Part shown: one piece after another, positions 43,371-55,719 of the stretch
Layout: each line of letters starts with the position of its first letter
How positions within the stretch are numbered: position 1 is the first letter of the stretch
Assembly (NCBI GenBank): GCA_023974075.1
Contig: CM043792.1
Span: forward strand, 18,732,824-18,796,823
From: Chaenocephalus aceratus
Lineage: Eukaryota > Chordata > Actinopteri > Perciformes > Channichthyidae
DNA length: 64,000 nucleotides
Direction: 5' to 3'
Notes under the pieces: model-generated
The model's input: the letters and a program-made list of their open reading frames with translations, nothing else
Database searches by the model: none
Told to the model about the DNA's origin: nothing
Program-made: the position numbers and the translations under genes

Positions 43371-44442
43371 GCCGTATGATGAATTTAGAAATGCCCTCTC
43401 GACCCCTAACCCATGCTCAGCTGAGCTGCTTGGGGAAAATGCACACTGTGGCAGTTCTTATTGACTCTGGTGCTGATGCCAGTCTTTTGGACATAACACT
43501 GGCCTTTCAAATGGGACTTGGTTGGGAGGCTTTGGAGAAGCCCATCAATGCTACAGCTCTAGATGGTCGTCTTCTCTGCAGAGTGACACACCGTTCAACT
43601 CCAGTTGAATGAGCATGTCAGGTAATCACAGCGAAACACTCTCTTTTCACCTTATCCATGCACCACATCAGCCTGTCATTTTGGGGTTTCCTTGGTTAAG
43701 GAGGCATAATCCTCATATAGATTGGGCTTCAGGGACTATTAGAGAGTGGAGTGCTCATTGTCATGCTGTCTGCTTAAGATCTAGTTCCTCAATTGATTCC
43801 AGTCAGCCGAGTATCTCTGAGTGTGAAGACCTTTCCGGTGTTCACAAGGATTACTGGGACCTTAAAGAGGCCTTTAACAAAGTTCGGGCCACCTCACTCC
43901 CACCTCATCGTGCTAATGACTGTCCTATTGACCTGTTACCTGGTACTTCTCCTCCTAGAGGTCGACTTTTTTCTTTATCGGCTCCTGAAACTAAGTCAAT
44001 AGAGAAGTATATCAATGACTCTTTAGATGCAGGGCTTATCCGGCCTTCATCATCTCCTGCTGGTGCAGGTTTTTTCTTCGTGGGTAAGAAGGATAAGACT
44101 CTGCACCCATGCATTGACTACAGAGGACTCAATAACATTACTGTCAAGAACAGGTACCCCCTTCCACTTGTTTCCTCTGCATTTGAACTGTTACAAGGCG
44201 CTACTATTTTTACCAAGCTGGACCTACGTAATGCGTACCATTTGGTGAGAATCAGGGAGGGGGACGAGTGGAAGACGGGATTTAACACTCCTAGTGGACA
44301 TTATGAGTATTTAGTCATGCCTTTTGGACTCACCAATGCACCTGCAGTTTTCCAGGGGTTGGTGAATGATGTTCTGCGGGATCTTCTCAATATCTGTGTT
44401 TTTGTATACCTGGTTGACATTTTGATTTTTTTCCAAGTCTAA
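43371..44442 (+). pseudogene. gypsy B protease and reverse transcriptase
   Basis: The protease motif VLIDSGADASLLD is in one frame, ending in a stop at 43610-43612. The next frame runs from the flap-side VILGFPWL through the linker [16 protein letters not shown] into [14 protein letters not shown], then [12 protein letters not shown]. The catalytic box reads YLVD instead of YLDD (about 44407-44418), which should abolish polymerase activity. A frameshift follows at about 44440. Confidence 0.87.
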
Positions 44443-45235
44443 ACAGGAGCATGTGGTCCATGTTCGCCTAGTCCTCCAGAGGCTCTTGGAGAACCACCTC
44501 TTTGTCATGGCCGAGAAGTGTGTGTTCCACACCACAGAAGTCCCTTTCCTGGGATTTGTGGTCTCCACCGGAAACATCAAGATGGATCCTGAAAAGACCA
44601 AGGCGGTCACTGACTGGCCACGCCCTTCAACACGCAAGGAGCTCCAACGCTTTCTGGGTTTTGCCAACTTCTACCGGAGGTTTATTCGAAACTACAGTTT
44701 GGTGGCAACCCCTCTCACAGCTCTCACCTCTCAGAACATTCCCTTCCGGTGGTCCTCGGTGGCCGAAGGGGCTTTTGATGAGTTAAAGTCACGCTTCACC
44801 TCTGCTCCCATTTTGATTTTTCCAGACTCTACTCGGCAGTTTACTGTAGAGGTAGATGCGTCGGACACTGGAGTTGGGGCAGTTCTTTCTCAACGGTCGC
44901 CGAGGATCAGAAGATGCACCCGTGTGCCTTCTTCTCCCGGAAGCTGTCTCCAGCAGAAAGAAATTACGACATTGGAAATCGAGAACTGTTGGCAGTGAAA
45001 CTTGCCCTGGAAGAATGGAGACACTGGTTGGAGGGAGCAGAGCAGCCTTTTGTGGTCTGGACAGATCACAAAAATGTGGAGTACATCCGTTCAGCTAAGC
45101 GGCTGAACTCTCGTCAAGCCAGGTGGGCTCTGTTTTTCACACGCTTTGGTTTTTCTCTTTCATACAGACCTGGTTCTAAGAACATCAAACCTGACGCCCT
45201 GTCTCGCCAGTTCCAGCCAGAGAGCTCTCCATCTC
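44443..45235 (+). pseudogene. gypsy B RT thumb/connection and RNase H
   Basis: RT continues with [16 protein letters not shown], then RNase H ([18 protein letters not shown]). A further frameshift near 44905 moves the rest ([17 protein letters not shown], then [10 protein letters not shown]) to the frame that continues into the integrase. Confidence 0.85.
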
Positions 45236-46645
45236 ATTCTGAGAATATCATCGCTTCTACATGTGTCATTGGTCTGGTGACCTGGGAGGTGGAGGATAAG
45301 GTCAAGCGCTCTCATGCTGAACACCCAGCCCCAAGTGCCTGTCCTGTTAACCGTCTGTTTGTTCCTGCCACTCTCCGTACCCAGGTTCTCCAGTGGGGTC
45401 ATAACTCTCGCCTGGCTTGTCACTCAGGAGTAAGACGGTCCCTAGCCCTGATTCGACAGCGATTTTGGTGGTCTTCCATGGAGAAGGATGCCAAGGAATT
45501 CATTGTTGCTTGCCTAGTCTGCTCCCAAAATAAGACCTCACGCCAAGCTCCCTCCGGTCTTCTTCATCCCTTGCCTATCCCTCATCGTCCCTGGTCCCAC
45601 ATCGCCTTGGATTTTGTCACCGGACTACCACCCTCAGACGGTAACACAGTCATACTCACAGTCATAGACCGGTTTTCCAAGTCTGCCCGGCTTATTCCAT
45701 TAACCAAATTACCTACTGCCAAGGAAACGGCTGAAATCATGCTACAACATGTGTTCAGGCTGCATGGTCTCCCCAGTGACGTTGTGTCTGATCGGGGACC
45801 ACAATTTACTGCTGGGAGCCAGTGTCAGTCTCTCGTCCGGATTTCATCCCCAGTCCAATGGTCAAGCAGAGCGAATGAACCAGGAGATGGAGACTGCCTT
45901 ACGCTGTCTAGCTTCCTCCACTCCCTCCTCCTGGTCGAGGCAGCTTCTATGGGTTGAGTATGCCCACAACACCGTTCCTAGTTCTGCTACTGGTCTTTCT
46001 CCATTCCAATGCGCCGCGGATACCAGCCGCCCCTTTTCCCGGCACAGGAACGGGAGGCCAGCGTCCCATCTGCACAGGCGTTTGTAAGCCGATGTCGACG
46101 CATGTGGTTAAAGGCCCGCTCCGCGCTCCTGCGCTCTTCCGACCGTTATCAACGGACCGCCAATCGCCGTCGCAAGCCAGCTCCACAGTACTCCCCAGGG
46201 CAACGTGTCTGGCTCTCCACACGGGATCTCCCTCTCAGAGTTGAGTCAAAGATGTTGTCTCCCCGTTTTGTAGGCCCATTTCCCATAGCTAGGATTATCA
46301 ATCCTGCAGCTGTCCGCCTGCGTCTGCCCCCTTCTATGAGGATTCATCCTACCTTCCACGTGTCCAAGATCAAACCAGTTAATGTGAGCCCTCTTAAGCC
46401 CCCCTCTACACCCCTACCACCACCCCGGACTATCGACGGGGAGACTGTTTACACTGTCCGTCGCCTCATCAAGTCCCGGCGACGTGGTAGAGGGTTGCAG
46501 TACCTGGTACACTGGGAGGGTTATGGTCCTGAAGAGCGGTCATGGGTGCCCGCTCGCAGTATCTATGACCCATCTCTCATTACTGACTTTCACCAGGCTC
46601 ATCCCGATCAACCTCGTAGGACGTCAGGAGCCGTCCATAGAGGGG
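45236..46645 (+). pseudogene. gypsy B integrase with chromodomain (broken)
   Basis: The HHCC region ([17 protein letters not shown], then CLVCSQNK) and the first two catalytic aspartates ([17 protein letters not shown]) are present. About 10 codons are missing just after DRGPQF compared with element A, and the frame changes; the QAERMNQ glutamate is in the next frame, and the C-terminus in a third. The chromodomain reads [15 protein letters not shown]. Confidence 0.85.
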
Positions 46646-46653
46646 GGGGGTTC

Positions 46654-47052
46654 TGTCACAAGTTAGACACTTCTATTATTGTTTGTTTGATGGCTCATCT
46701 AAACTCTCCTGTCATTTCAGATCCCGCTTTCCTCCAGGCCCTTGTAATCAGCTCATTTCCCTCACCTGGTCTCCTCAGCCCTTCCCCTCACCTGTTACTC
46801 ATTCCCTCATCACTCCACAGTATTTATACCACCTCATTATCAGTTGTCCTTTGCCAGAATGTCTTTCCAGTGAGTGTTGTGCTCTAGTCCCGAGTTTTGT
46901 CCTGCCCAGTTTTCGATTCCTGCCTGCCTGTCTGACGGATTTACTGGTTTTGACCCTGCCTGTCCTTGACCTGAAATAAACTGAACATTACTATATACTG
47001 GTTGTATCTGAGTCGTGCTATTGGGTTCTGATCTGTACCTGTGATCGTGACA
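46654..47052 (+). repeat. gypsy B 3' LTR (399 bp)
   Basis: Identical by eye to the 5' LTR except for the 18-bp indel. Confidence 0.93.
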
Positions 47053-47112
47053 GCACCTGCCTATTGCCTGAACAAGTTAGATGCCGCCTATCACAGCGCA
47101 CTGAGATTTATC

Positions 47113-49346
47113 TATTTATCTATGGCTCTCCCAACATACACGCGGTTTGATTGGCTAGTGCTTGTACTGTCAGATTTGCATACGCGGGATTTGATTGGCT
47201 GACGCCTCCGTCGAGGCGGCAAAAGTAGAACATTGCTCTACTTTTGCAGCGAGCACCGCGAGAGAAGCTACGCTTTGCTCCCACAATGCAGTTCGGCGAA
47301 TCGTGACGTCACCCCATTCAAAGTGAATGGGCAGAAGCGTTGAAGCGGCAACGGACGCCGCCGTGTGTAGGGGCCACGGTCAGAAAGAGATGTCACATGT
47401 CAAAATCGAAGAAGGGGGGCCAGAGATAAGGAAAATCCACCCAAATGGCCCCAGAAGAGGTTTTTTGCTAAATCTGTCTAAAAAGGTCAAATATAACTTG
47501 TTTTGCATCAATCTTGATACAGGGTACTTATTATATGTTGTACTTTGGATTCCTAAAGCTTTTAGTCTACTAACCCATCATCCAAGGTTAGTTTTCACTA
47601 TAAGTACAAAATATTTTTTGGACGGACACTATAATTTACAGTTTTTTACCATGTTCAATCTGAATTTTCTTTAAAATAAAAAAATCTATATTGATTCTGA
47701 CTCTTCTACATCCAACTCACAGGTTTATCATTACTTTGAGAAAAAAGATTATTAATTTAACCCTTTTAGAAGGGAAGATATGGTCATTTGTTCTTGGAAT
47801 GTCATTTTCGAGCCTGAGACCTGAAAAACAGGCTCAGGGCTTAACAGGTTTAAAGGAGCGGGCGTTAAACGGGTAGTTACACTTCATTTAAAGTATTCTT
47901 CTAATAGCATTGAGACACTGTCTTGTGACAGGGAGTTATTTCCTATTAACTTAAGTCAATTAAAATGTGCCAGTAAAAGAAATATTCCAAACATTGTCTG
48001 ATAATGTATTGCTTTTCATTTGGTGAACATGTATTACTGTGGTTGCTAATAACAAAGGAACAAGACAATCACTGAAGTACTGCACTTAAGTACAATGTAA
48101 CATATTTGTTATAGTTATCACTTACTTTATTACAGATTTGTATTTTATCACTATAATACTATTTTTTATAAATTATGGTGAAAAGCTTCATATTATATCA
48201 AATCATATAAAGAAATTATATTTGCTTTTAAATTACTTTATTTTTTTAAATTAGATTATTATTGGAATAAACATTTGATGTGTGCGTATTGTGTCTTTGT
48301 GTTTTCTTTTAAATAATTGTTGATTAAAATAGCAAACAATATAAAAATAAGGTACAATTAAACTACCATTTTCAAAAATAAAATGCTGCTCACAGTACAT
48401 ACTATTGTTGTGTGTATTCCTTTCACTCTACCACTCTGTCCATCCTTCCAGCCACATTCCCACTACTCCAAACTCCAACATTAATATTTACTATCCATCA
48501 GATGGCCTTAGACTTTTCTCCCCCTACACCCCAGATCCTGACATTCCCATTTGCTCTGCATCACCTCATTCTCCTCACCTGAGCTTCCTTTTCTCCCCGC
48601 CTTATTCATTCACATTCATTGTCCGTTTGTAAGTATCAATGTTGCTTTCTAGCTGCCTGCTATTGCTTTCAAGCTTCTATAACCTGCACCTGAACCTGAA
48701 CTTTAACCCAGACATGCTCCTGTCTTACTAATGATTCTCTATTTTTGGACAGCACAGAAAGTAAACATGTTTTAAATATTATCTTGTCCGGGCTGCAGTA
48801 CGCCTACTCTTGCTAAGACTCGTGATGGGTAATATCAAAGTTCTAAATGTTAAAATGCTGTCTACATCCCAAACTCAAATATTCAGACAAAGAATCAGAA
48901 GAAAATATGTGGCTGGACTGTGAGTCGCCCAATCATGTCTTTAGGGCCTGCCTGTCCTGTACTTTGTATTCAATTAAAAGAATGTAATCCATCTGTGTAC
49001 AAAGGCTCCTGTTATTTTCAAGCTATGACCACACCAGCACTTAAGTACACTTAGCCCTACTTCTCTCCCAGAGTGCCTTTACAGCAGCTGCTGACTGATG
49101 AGAGCTGAGATTGACGACAGCTCACCAGTGAGAAGCTGGTTGCCATCTTAAATACTGACGGCCCCCATTGCGCCCCACACAGACACAAACTCCTACAGCT
49201 TGTGTCAGTGTCAGTTTTAAGAGGTAGTTTTGCATTAGTGGCCATTCATGCTTGGGAGTGATGTCATCGTGTTGGTAAGGCTTCATACTAAGCACAAGAA
49301 ATAAAGTGCACATGTCAATTCAGGCACCAACATCTCCAAATAAGTC
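47113..49346. other. intergenic, possible small MITE at its left
   Basis: About 47115-47380 has weakly inverted ends (CCAACATACACGCGG and CCGTGTGTAGGGGCC) and a TGACGTCACCCCATTC segment typical of fish MITEs; it may have interrupted the LINE a fifth time. The remainder is AT-rich without recognisable exons. Confidence 0.35.
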
Positions 49347-49640
49347 CGACAGTGGCTCAGTCAGTAGGGGCTGGGACTGGGAGCTGTAGGGTTGCCGGTT
49401 CAAGTCCTGGACCAGACCTAAAATGTGGAGTGTGGACTGCTACTTGGAGAGGTCCCAGTTCACCTCCTGCCCTGCCGTGGTGCCCTTGAGCGAAGCACCG
49501 GACACCCCCGTTCCCCCCTCACTACCATTGCTCCCCGGGCGCTGTGCAATAGCTGCCCACTGCTCCTAGTACTAGACTCCTGGTGCTAGGATGGGTTAAA
49601 TTCAGAGAACACATTTCACTGTGTGACCAAATTCTAAATA
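49347..49640 (+). mobile_element. tRNA-derived SINE
   Basis: Box A TGGCTCAGTCAGTAGG (49353-49368) and box B GGTTCAAGTCC (49397-49407) at tRNA spacing head a body of about 290 bases. The body has the conserved middle of fish V-SINE-like elements (GTGCCCTTGAGCGAAGCACC) and a tail with CAGAGAACACATTTCACTGT. Target duplications were not found. The tail resembles LINE 3' ends, which would supply the reverse transcriptase. Confidence 0.8.
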
Positions 49641-49969
49641 TTCTAGACATGTGTGCATCACCTTTGTCCCCCAATGCAAAATGTTCTTGAGTTTAATTAT
49701 TACGTTTCTGTCATTATGTCACGTAATTGTGTTTGATACATCTGGGGCGTGTGCCTCACGCACATGCTCAGTCCATGTGTGTGCAAGTGAGCATGCATAC
49801 TTGGGATATACTGGGTATTTGCTTGTCTCTTTCTATCTGATCCCTGGAAAGGATCGTGAGTTTCATGTGACACGAGGACGGGTGGACCATCCCTTTGGGT
49901 CACGGTTACATCCAACCAAAGTGTATGCAACCCCCCTCCACCCCCCCCCTCCCTACCTCATTTGAAGTC

Positions 49970-50058
49970 AATAAAAGAGACCCCCAGAGACGCACAGGCA
50001 CACTATCACAAGACCTCCCCGTTTGATCCCAATCAGCGCTGTGAGCACCAAGGGAATC
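49970..50058 (+). promoter_or_regulatory. possible core promoter and 5' UTR of the SPRY gene
   Basis: AATAAAAG at 49970-49977 is a TATA-like box about 80 bases upstream of the proposed start codon. It follows a C-rich stretch (49931-49952). The assignment is an inference from position only. Confidence 0.35.
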
Positions 50059-50080
50059 ATGCCTGCCCCCAGGAAAGCAG
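50059..50080 (+). CDS. SPRY gene exon 1
   Basis: ATG then seven codons (MPAPRKA) and one base; donor GTAAGA at 50081. It is small, but its phase fits exon 2 and it is basic like exon 2. The 4.67-kb intron that follows contains no recognised gene or dated insertion. Confidence 0.55.
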
Positions 50081-53000
50081 GTAAGAAACCATACCTGAGT
50101 TCCTACGGGGACTTGAGGGCAAACACCATGTGCCGTTAGAGTGAAAGCAGCTCCTGTTTACGTGTTTTGATTTATTTAAATGTGCCTTTGCTACTTCATC
50201 AATTAAGTTCAGGTATAAGTAGGACTAATAGTTGTGAGCAAACGTGGAAGTTAAAATGGCTTATACCTTTAAAGAGGGTTTTTATAATTTGTCACTCAGA
50301 TTTTGGACATTTTAATCTGATTTAAATGTGTGATATTTTCTGATTTATATTGCATAATACCGTGTGACGTCTAAACACACATCTCTGTTTCCAATCTTAG
50401 TCACCTTTCAGAGCTTTTTCTCTTTCTATTTTGCACTGAAAGTCATTTGCAAAAGACAAACCATTCCTTAGTTTAAGGAGAATCAGAGCTTCAGGGTTTC
50501 AAATGTTATATCAAAATCGTAATTATCTATTAAGTTCTAAATAAGTTTTCACTCTCTTTTTGCAATGCAACCCTATAAAAACCAGAGAACACAGAGATGT
50601 ACTATATTGTTAATCTAGCAAAGTTCTAGTTTATTCAAAATATGTCATCAAGCAGATCAAATGTATTTATTACTTGGCACATTGTTTTATTATCAATTAA
50701 ATTTGTGTATCATATGATATTTGATTTAAAGTTGTCAAGTTACCTCGTGCTGACCCTCCCAGTATGTCAGCATATATCAAAACCTTCCCTCACCTTGGAT
50801 TCGGCGTGTTTCCTTCGGACCATTACTCATGTCAACAAAGTGCACGAATGATCCTCTCCCATGGCGGTTATGGTTTCTTCTGCACTTGTGTCGTTGCTTA
50901 TCAAATTCCCCTTAATGTCAAAGCCGAATCTACAATTTCAGAGATTGTATTTCTTTCCCTTCTAAAATGACACACCTGTCTCCACTCTGTCACTACTGAT
51001 AGTTCTTCGTAAAAACATCTCCAGTCTCTTTCCTGCTTTTTGGGGATATTTATAATCTATTCTGAGTGTTTCCCTATTCCATACAAGCTTCCACAACTCA
51101 GACACCCACCAACTCTCCCTTCTAGCTCTGAGCCCAAATGTTGTTAATTCCTCCTCCGGCGGTCGGTCACAGTTGTGAATTTCTGCAGTTACAGTTATTC
51201 CAGTTGAAAATGTGAAAGCCCTGGCTATATAAATCAGCCAATATGTGACATACGGCACCCTGTCCTCTGAGCTTTGATGTATCAAAAGTTGACTTTGTCG
51301 CCATAAAAAGACCGAACTAAACATGAGTGAATTACCTATTCAAAGTGGTAATTCTGGGAAGGAGGATACACTATTTAAATATGGGTCCCTCTTGTTTTTG
51401 TACCAGCTCTTTAAATGGCTTCCATTATTCCAGAATCCTTCATGCATCTGTCTTTCCGTGTTATTTCCTTACCGTCTCCACCTCACATGTGCACTGGGCT
51501 TTCAGCCAGTCAGTCTTGACAGGGAAGAGGGATGAGCCTGGCACGGAGCCAACCATGCTCATCCCATTCCCTCAACCTCATTCCACTATATTTCAATCTT
51601 GCTGCCTCAGTGGGATGTTTCGAACTTGATCTACACAGATAATGTAGCTCTATCCCACTGTGATGGGAATCTGGGTGGAAAAGATCCAATGTTGACCTTT
51701 TGGTGGGGTCTTGCTGAACTGTGCACTCCTTTCAACATGAGGACGAAACTTTGTCTTTGTTGTTGGGGTGAATCCATACCCAAATCCACCTGTCATCTGC
51801 TTGATGTTTTAGACAACTCCAGCTCAGCTCCTTTGCTCAACCACAACAGCTTCAACCAGATATTCAGCCAATATTTCTTGATTTATGAGGTGTCTTATTC
51901 TATGGTCCCACTGCCCTAAAATATTTCAATGCCTCACACCTCCCTCTTGCATCCCATTCCATCTCCTTCGTGTCTCTGTAGCTGCGATGTCAAGCCATCA
52001 ATCTGTTTAGCTATCTGTTTATCTCTTCGGGGCTTTCCTGTTGATCCAGCTGAGCATCCGCAGGGTTTAACCTCGACAGAGCAGCCAGAGAGCTGGCACA
52101 TCTCCAATCCCAACACACGTTGTGCCAGCCTGATATCTTACTCCAACGTTACCGAGTTGTTCGCCTAACTCCCCTTGAATACAAGCCAGAAACATCACGC
52201 AGATTTCAAGTTGGCAATGTTATACGTCTGTCTTCAAATCTATTCTCAGTCATTCCTCTTAATGCTTGGACAAACCCAGCACTATTCCACTTGGCTTTGC
52301 TTTCATCGGGTTCTTTGCTCACCTGCTGTGTTCTTCTGAGGCAAGATCAGGGAACGTAGGGGAGGCAAGATGAATGAAGTGATCTGTCACCAGCGTCTTT
52401 CACAACACCAATATCAAAAGAAGGCAACATGGCCAACGCTCTCCTCTCTCGCTGTCTGCTCTGTACATCTGAAGGTCAGATCGGCGATACTCCAGCAGGC
52501 TTGCTGCCTAAGTCAGTAAGGTCACATGGCGGACATTATCAAAACTGAAGTATGCTGTGTTATTGGACCCCAAGCCTCAGTAGGCTTAATATTTCTGCAT
52601 GCCATGTCAATTATCACATTTTCCGATCTTAGTGGCTTCAGTCCAGTAATTGTCTTCAACACTATGTTCTCCAGCATAACAATACACTAATACTGTATAT
52701 ATATTTAGATTTCTGACTTTAAAGGATCGGTGGGATCTCTTTCTTCAAAGCCAACCGTTTTAAAGGCGCCCCCTCTCAGAACACATGAGGCACACGTGTG
52801 GCAGCACAGGTTCATGCAAAGCAATGCAAGCCCCTCCATCACATCTAATGACTGCAGATTTTACACCAGACTCAATATGTCCGCCCTCAGCATAGGGTCA
52901 CGCAAGCCGGAGAGGTTATGTTTCCTAAGACATGTCCCGGGACAAACCATTGCACCTTAAAGAGCTGGCTCCCTCTTCGGACATAATGAGCACTATCACT

Positions 53001-54751
53001 GCTTTGATCAAAGACCAACCGCCATGTTTAAAAAGGGCATTCAGTGCATTTACTTTTAAGGTAATGATTCATGAACACAATAGGTTTAACATATGCTAAC
53101 ATTAACTTTAAAGATCTTCTTGGTTTGGTTGGGTTCAAGTTTTTCATGAAACAATCAAATAAAATACAAAATAGAACTATAAATAGCCTATAAACAAGTT
53201 GTACTTTAAAAAGATGAAGCACAAGACAAAATAAAAATGCAAAACTTAAAATGACCCATTTCTAGTGTTAAATATTTACTAGTACTTGATTATTACTATT
53301 TTATTTTCCATTTGCCAGTATGATACAGCTATGTAATCTTGGGTTTAAATATTTCTCGCAATTGAATTAGTTGGAACTTGCTTATACAGAATGTGATATT
53401 CTCAAACTCAGCAGAACAGTGCTATTTTTGAACATTAAAGGGAACATCAATTAGAAACCCTGGAGGTCAACATGGCGTATACGGTAAGAGCCATGAGCTG
53501 TATGGAAATTGCATCCTCATATATGGAATCAGAAACATAGATGATGTTCTGTCTAATTATGGCAAAAGCAAAGGACACACAAAATAATGTGATGTGGTGA
53601 TGTCCCAGTCTGACAGGTGAGTAAGAAGGATGAGGAATGAGTTGTCCGTGTGAAATATGAGGAACAGTAATTTGAGCGTGGCTGACTTAGATGGAATGAT
53701 GATGACCTGACTAGCCAGAATTGGATAGCAGTTTCCTCCGAATGTCAGAAGACACATTGACTGACAAACTGGAGGAGGAACAAACAGAGATTATACACCC
53801 GCCCACAGTGACAAACATGCCCTTGGCGGTTTTAAGTAACAGCATCTTACCGAAATATTCTTAGAATGAAACTCCATGTTGTCAGTGGCCATGATGTGTG
53901 TCCTCGGATGTATGCTCTGGCCTCCAGATTCCTTATGTCGAAACCTTAAACTTCATGAATCAGGGCTGAGGGCTCCTGCGTGTGATGAACTGTATGTTGA
54001 GAGTTAAAGCTGATTTACCGTCCGTGAATGGCAGCCTAAAAGAAGCATTGATGAAGATGAGAAGCTTTAAAGATGCTGGATGCAGTTTATCAGTTTGTGT
54101 CTCACAAAAGATTGTCATGCAAGGAGAGGCCATCAAACATATTAAACAGTGCTGGACAAAGAAATCAGAACCTTCACACACGTAGAAGTATTATAGTATA
54201 AAAACACTCCAATAAAAGTAAAAGCCCTGCCTCAAAAAAGGTATTTAGTATTTCTAGAAAATAATGAAAGTAAAAATAGGCTACTTGTTATGTAGAAGTC
54301 ACATCTGTGCAAGCATTATCTAATCCACAGATGCAATTATGATGACATTTCTAACCTTTAGAAATCAAAAGGGCATTAGTCATTGAAGTGCTTTATATTA
54401 TACAGTATAATGACATTTTGAAATTACAGTTTTACATCATTTTATTTGAGTCCTCTATTGACTTCCATAGTAAAGCTATATGTTTTGTTTGTGAAATCCT
54501 GATATAAATATATATATATATATATATTGTATAACTAAAAGTGTGAGATGAATGTAGTGGAGTAAGAGCACAACATACTTCCCCTCTGAAATGTAGTTAA
54601 GGACCATTCAAAGAGCACACATTGAAGTAGAAGTACCTCAAAACTGAACACTTTAATAAGTGGACTTAGTTACTTTCCACCACTGTATACATCTCAATGT
54701 CTTATATATTATTTTTGCAGTGAAATGACAAGCTATCTTCTTCTTTTGCAG

Positions 54752-54778
54752 GAAGAAAAAACAGCAATGCTCCAGAAG
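54752..54778 (+). CDS. SPRY gene exon 2
   Basis: 27 bases, acceptor TTTTGCAG, donor GTAAAG; encodes GRKNSNAPE. Keeps phase 1. Confidence 0.6.
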
Positions 54779-54872
54779 GTAAAGAGCTACATAGTGTCAT
54801 CTTAATGCGATAATACACTTATGATCCAGTTGTATGCATTTCCTTATAATTCTCTCCTGTCTGACACCTCAG

Positions 54873-54935
54873 AGAAGCTGCCGCCATATGATCCAAATCT
54901 TGCTGAGCCCACAACCAGGGCTGACTTCCTCCAAC
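54873..54935 (+). CDS. SPRY gene exon 3
   Basis: 63 bases, acceptor CACCTCAG, donor GTAAGT; encodes KLPPYDPNLAEPTTRADFLQ, the usual lead-in to a fish PRY domain. Phase 1 at both ends. Confidence 0.75.
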
Positions 54936-55055
54936 GTAAGTCTTCTTAAATGTATTATAACCATTTAACATGTTGTATCTATAAGAAACATAAACCTGTC
55001 TTGCTGCTTCTTCACCTTGTGTCTCCCACTTTCTGCTTGTATTTGTTTCTCTCAG

Positions 55056-55196
55056 ATTTTTTGCCCATCTCTCTCGATGATAAAACGGCACAGAAAACTG
55101 TTGTGGATCTCAGAGGCAGGGTCCAAGGTGGCCCGTACTTCAGAGGCCGTCTGCCCGTATCCCAACAGGCCTGAGAGATATGAACACTCTCCACAG
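55056..55196 (+). pseudogene. SPRY gene exon 4 (PRY) with +1 frameshift
   Basis: 141 bases, acceptor TCTCAG, donor GTAGGC. The first third reads FLPISLDDKTAQK in the frame set by exons 1-3. From about 55098 the PRY continues in the next frame (LLWISEAGSK, then YPNRPERYEHSPQ), which matches exon 5. The likely extra base is in the A4 run at 55094-55097. As written, translation ends at 55172-55174, 22 bases before the last junction. Confidence 0.75.
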
Positions 55197-55221
55197 GTAG
55201 GCCTGTTAACTATATTTATAT

Positions 55222-55719
55222 TTAAGTCACCTATTATGCAAAATTCACTTTTTGATGTATTTTATACATAAACATGTGTCCCCTCTGTGTAAAGAGATTC
55301 TGAAAGTTTCAGGAAAAAATATTCTCTCACTTTTCGTCCTGGTCCATTTTTATAAAAACCTGTCTGAAAATGAGCTGATCGGATTTTGGCCACTTTATGA
55401 TGTCATACCGATTTGTTGGCTTGTGTAACCATTAGCCAATCACCAACCCCCTGCCACCTTATCACCTGAATCTTCTCCTAGAGCACCATTGTGTTATTTT
55501 TAACCAAATATCTCACAGAGGGGCGTGGGGAGTGGCTCCTTATTTTCATCTAAAGTAACAGACAGAGAATCAGCACTTTTTAAACAGGGCTGAAACAGAG
55601 GGGTTTACGGGATGCTACAATGATCTGTTTGGTATTTCCAAACAGAGACATGTTTTGTATATATCCGAGACGGCGAGACCTATAATATATTGATGAAAAA
55701 CAGTATAGGAGACCTTTAA
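55222..55719. mobile_element. TTAA-type MITE in SPRY gene intron 4 (copy 2)
   Basis: Starts TTAAGTCACC and ends GGAGACCTTTAA. It matches 16897-17436 along most of its length and in the same orientation. Internal blocks include GAGATTCTGAAAGTTTCAGG and TGTATATATCCGAGACGG. Non-coding. Confidence 0.72.

Larger units (their letters stand above)
41957..47052 (+). mobile_element. chromodomain Ty3/gypsy element B (complete, defective)
   Basis: LTRs at 41957-42373 and 46654-47052, TGTCACAAG...CGTGACA; target copies GCACC at 41952-41956 and 47053-47057. The order is gag, protease, RT, RNase H, integrase, chromodomain, then purine tract AGAGGGGGGGG before the 3' LTR. It belongs to the same sushi-like group as element A. 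The LTRs are identical apart from an 18-bp indel, yet the interior has several frameshifts, a changed gag start and a changed RT active site. Confidence 0.94.
31960..47112 (+). pseudogene. L2/CR1-like LINE reverse transcriptase, split by four insertions
   Basis: Five pieces read as one LINE ORF: about 31960-32134, 37838-38084, 39048-39411, 41497-41956 and 47053-47112. In order they carry the LDPKKPAGPDN block, YRPISKLSVLAKVLE, LFIDLSKAFDTVDH, the FYAD box and an LDYGDLLYMN block. When each insert and one target copy are removed, the junctions read through in frame. The copy is itself dead: frameshifts and stops occur in 39080-39400, and the RT box reads YADN where YADD is usual. The 5' end and the 3' tail are missing. 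It was inserted first and served as landing ground for later elements. Confidence 0.85.

Noticed and set aside
47327..47674. 115-codon frame after the LINE
   Set aside because: Overlaps MITE-like sequence and AT-rich DNA; no homology recognised.
50962..51324. 120-codon - strand open frame in the first SPRY intron
   Set aside because: No recognisable domain, codon pattern or splice partners; length is within chance for a 64-kb window.
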